Source of the DNA: LW23 sp041287705
GTDB lineage: Bacteria > Verrucomicrobiota > Verrucomicrobiia > Methylacidiphilales > UBA1321
NCBI GenBank assembly: GCA_041287705.1
Contig: JBGGNE010000247.1
Location: forward strand, 1-7,223
Reading direction: 5' to 3'
DNA: 7,223 nt
Position numbers and translations under genes: made by a program. A model generated the notes under the pieces. That model was given only the letters and a program-made list of their open reading frames with translations. It had not been told where the DNA came from and did no database searches. Below, one piece after another: positions 5,152-7,223 of the stretch. Position 1 is the first letter of the stretch, and each line of letters begins with the position of its first letter.

Positions 5152-7223
5152 ATGAGAGGCTGTACCTCCCGCCCGCTCCACTGCCCCGTTCCGCTGCTTG
5201 CTCTCTTGCTGATACTGACGTTTCTGGCAGTGCCGGTCCGCAGCCAGGATACGAATCCCATTATACCGCCGGCCCCGATTCTTCCGCCAATTGACTCGGA
5301 GCCCACCAGCACACTGCGGGCGGCGGATCTGGTTCCGGCCACTTCTCTGGCTTTCTTTCACGTGCCGGATGGGGCTGCGGCGATGGTCGCGTACGGATCA
5401 TCCAATCTGAAGAAGCTGATTGACAGCCCGGAGCTGCGCATCATCGTGGGCGATGTCATTCGCGCGTGGGCCGGCCCCGGCACGGACAGCGACGCGTTGC
5501 TGGAGACTATTGGCGAGGAGTTTCAGGAAGTACGCCAGGCCTTTGCGGGCGAAGGCTTTGTGGTGCTGAGATCACTGCAGACAGATACGAAGGGCATCGC
5601 GGTTTTCGATAACTGCATCGCGGCAGGGCTGCGTCCTCCCAAAGGCGGCGCGCGGGCTCTGGAACTGCTGATGCAGCATGTGCAAAGCAGGGTAGCCTCG
5701 GCAGGGCACGCGGTGGCGACAGGAACGGGTTCCGCAGGGGGAGTGCCCTATCATTTTATCACGCTGCCGGCGTTTGCGGAAAGCGCGGGCGATCTGGCCC
5801 CGGCACGACGCTTCTGCGTGGCTCAGCATAAAGGGTGGCTCCTCTTTTCCTGGGGCGAAGGAGCGCTTACCGAGCTTGTCGACCGCCTGGAAGAACGCGC
5901 ACCGGCGGATGCCATTGCGCTGAGTCAGTCCCCGACATGGCGCCAGACGCTGGCTCGCGTATCGAAGGATTCACAGGCGATCTATTTTGCGCAGCTTGAT
6001 CCGCTGCTGCGGGCCAGCCTTGCGCTGGATCCCCGCCAGGATGCCACGTGGCTGTTTCGCCACATGCCGATGCCGGTAGTCACGGCAGGCGTGGGTTTTC
6101 ACGGCCCGCTTATCGTGGATAATATCGACTACACGTTCCCTCCGGCGGTGCCCTTCCCGATGGGCAAAGCCTCGGAGCCCTGCGCGTTTGATCTGCTGAA
6201 ATACACCTCACCGCAGACGATCTACTACACAGGCGGCTCGGTGGATATCAAGGCGATGCTGGAAGCGGCCGAAGCGCTGAAGCTTCCGAACCCCATGGGC
6301 GGCACGGGCAGTTTCCGCGAATGGCTGCGCGCATTCCTGGGAGGTATGGAGCTGGACGCGGACAAGATCATTGATTCGCTGGGCTTTGAGTACGCACTCA
6401 TCGTCAACTGGAACGCGCAGACGGGAAATCCGAACCTGCCCGTGCCCGAAGCCGCCATGTTTCTGAAAATCAAAACGCCCGCCGACATTCAGCCCGCGCT
6501 GATAAAGTTGCGCGAACTGGCCGAAGCCGCACTTCCTGCTCCAGATCCGGCCACTTCGACCAGGAAGACAGAGCAAAACACCGCGGCAGAGCCCTCCGCT
6601 GACGCAACGGCAACGAACGCCCCGGTCACGACGGGCGAATCCCATGCCCCCAAAGCCGCCGGCCCGCTGGCAGACGACATGGTCGGTGGTGTGAGTGTGG
6701 CTTCTGCGCCGGTGCCCAGCCTGCCCTATACGCCGACCATCACCACCAGGGCAGATGCGGGGTTCATTGCTGTCTTCTCCAGCAAAGCACTGGCTACAGC
6801 CATGCTGGCTCCTCAACAGACCGGCACGCCTCCCGGCACCATCCTGGATCAACCCGCTTTTCTTGAGGTGCAGTCGCAGGCTATTACCGGCGCCAATTCC
6901 CTGCAGTATTTCAACACACCGTTCATTCTGGAGAACGCCTGGCCGCTGCTGCATCGCAACTACAAGCCGATACATGACAGCATTCAGGGCGGTACTTCCT
7001 CGCGGCAATTGCCCGATAAGCTGAACTTTCTGGACGCCATGACCGCCTGGGTAACGGTAGGGCATCCCACGGAACAAGGATTCCAGTACCGCTCCGCCTC
7101 GAGCCTGGGCCACCAGTTCATGCCGATGCACCTGGAGGAACTGCTGACGTCCTTTGTGAAGGAAATCCACACGGCAATTACAATGCCGGTGCCCAAGCCC
7201 CAGCCTCAGCCTGCCGCCCCAGC
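5152..7223 (+). CDS. Large secreted protein, DUF3352-like (3' truncated)
   Basis: The frame is open from the ATG at 5152 to the window edge, 690 residues with no stop. Residues 1-31 form a signal peptide: basic n-region (MRGCTSRPLH), long hydrophobic core (PLLALLLILTFLAVPV), probable cut near RS/QD. A Pro-rich segment (residues 36-46) follows. Residues ~60-105 (LVPATSLAFFHVPDGAAAMV...LKKLIDSPELR) resemble the start of DUF3352-type proteins, where a 'P-x-x-x-x-hydrophobic-x-V-P-D' strand precedes a helix ending in 'SP-E'. Residues ~460-525 are a disordered Ala/Pro/Thr/Ser linker. Residues ~535-600 (AGFIAVFSSKALATAML...LDQPAFLEVQ) look like the later repeat unit of the same kind. A Pro/Gln tail (PVPKPQPQPAAP) begins at the edge, so the C-terminus may be near. 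No catalytic motif is visible. It is divergent from the deacetylase. Existence and export are well supported; the family call is tentative and no function is known to me. Confidence 0.8.
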   Translation, partial: MRGCTSRPLHCPVPLLALLLILTFLAVPVRSQDTNPIIPPAPILPPIDSEPTSTLRAADLVPATSLAFFHVPDGAAAMVAYGSSNLKKLIDSPELRIIVGDVIRAWAGPGTDSDALLETIGEEFQEVRQAFAGEGFVVLRSLQTDTKGIAVFDNCIAAGLRPPKGGARALELLMQHVQSRVASAGHAVATGTGSAGGVPYHFITLPAFAESAGDLAPARRFCVAQHKGWLLFSWGEGALTELVDRLEERAPADAIALSQSPTWRQTLARVSKDSQAIYFAQLDPLLRASLALDPRQDATWLFRHMPMPVVTAGVGFHGPLIVDNIDYTFPPAVPFPMGKASEPCAFDLLKYTSPQTIYYTGGSVDIKAMLEAAEALKLPNPMGGTGSFREWLRAFLGGMELDADKIIDSLGFEYALIVNWNAQTGNPNLPVPEAAMFLKIKTPADIQPALIKLRELAEAALPAPDPATSTRKTEQNTAAEPSADATATNAPVTTGESHAPKAAGPLADDMVGGVSVASAPVPSLPYTPTITTRADAGFIAVFSSKALATAMLAPQQTGTPPGTILDQPAFLEVQSQAITGANSLQYFNTPFILENAWPLLHRNYKPIHDSIQGGTSSRQLPDKLNFLDAMTAWVTVGHPTEQGFQYRSASSLGHQFMPMHLEELLTSFVKEIHTAITMPVPKPQPQPAAP

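Noticed and set aside
6208..7170. Minus-strand open frame of 320 codons opposite the large secreted protein
   Set aside because: Low-complexity Gly/Arg/Gln-rich translation without motifs. The plus strand here is continuously open with a signal peptide and coherent protein character.

Overview
The window (about 57% G+C by eye) holds three apparently complete reading frames on the minus strand, one long frame on the plus strand that runs off the right edge, and the last ~70 codons of a plus-strand gene at the left edge. Most of the proteins look secreted. The mix of a heparinase II/III-type polysaccharide lyase, a CBM4/9-like carbohydrate-binding module, a NodB-type deacetylase and a DUF3352-like secreted protein, with no clear Shine-Dalgarno sequence at the starts I examined, suggests a glycan-degrading bacterium of the PVC group (Verrucomicrobiota, Lentisphaerota or Planctomycetota). 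That placement is inference; no phylogenetic marker is present.

Layout, left to right. Positions 1-213 (+) are the C-terminal end of an unrecognised protein. It converges, with a 15-bp gap, on a heparinase II/III family lyase (229-2709, -). The lyase has a complete catalytic core but no signal peptide and only a TTG start. Directly upstream, overlapping it by 4 bp, is a short secreted protein (2706-3377, -) made of a signal peptide and one carbohydrate-binding module. The junction is a run of ten A residues on the coding strand. One -1 ribosomal slip, or one extra A in the mRNA, joins the two frames into a ~1049-residue exported enzyme of the form signal peptide, CBM, lyase. A 272-bp spacer follows, then a secreted polysaccharide deacetylase-like protein (3650-4531, -). 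All three minus-strand genes point the same way and may be co-transcribed.

A 620-bp divergent intergenic region (4532-5151) separates the deacetylase from a large secreted protein (5152 to beyond 7223, +). It contains a strong interrupted palindrome 75-112 bp upstream of the deacetylase start, a short octamer tandem array of a type often seen in environmental genomes, and several small inverted repeats.

Inferred biology: the minus-strand genes form a small polysaccharide-processing cluster. The deacetylase would remove acetyl groups, and the CBM-targeted lyase would cleave an acidic (uronic-acid-containing) glycan outside the cytoplasm. The substrate cannot be read from the sequence. The most notable feature is the A10 junction, which is either programmed recoding, a recent frameshift mutation, or a homopolymer sequencing error.
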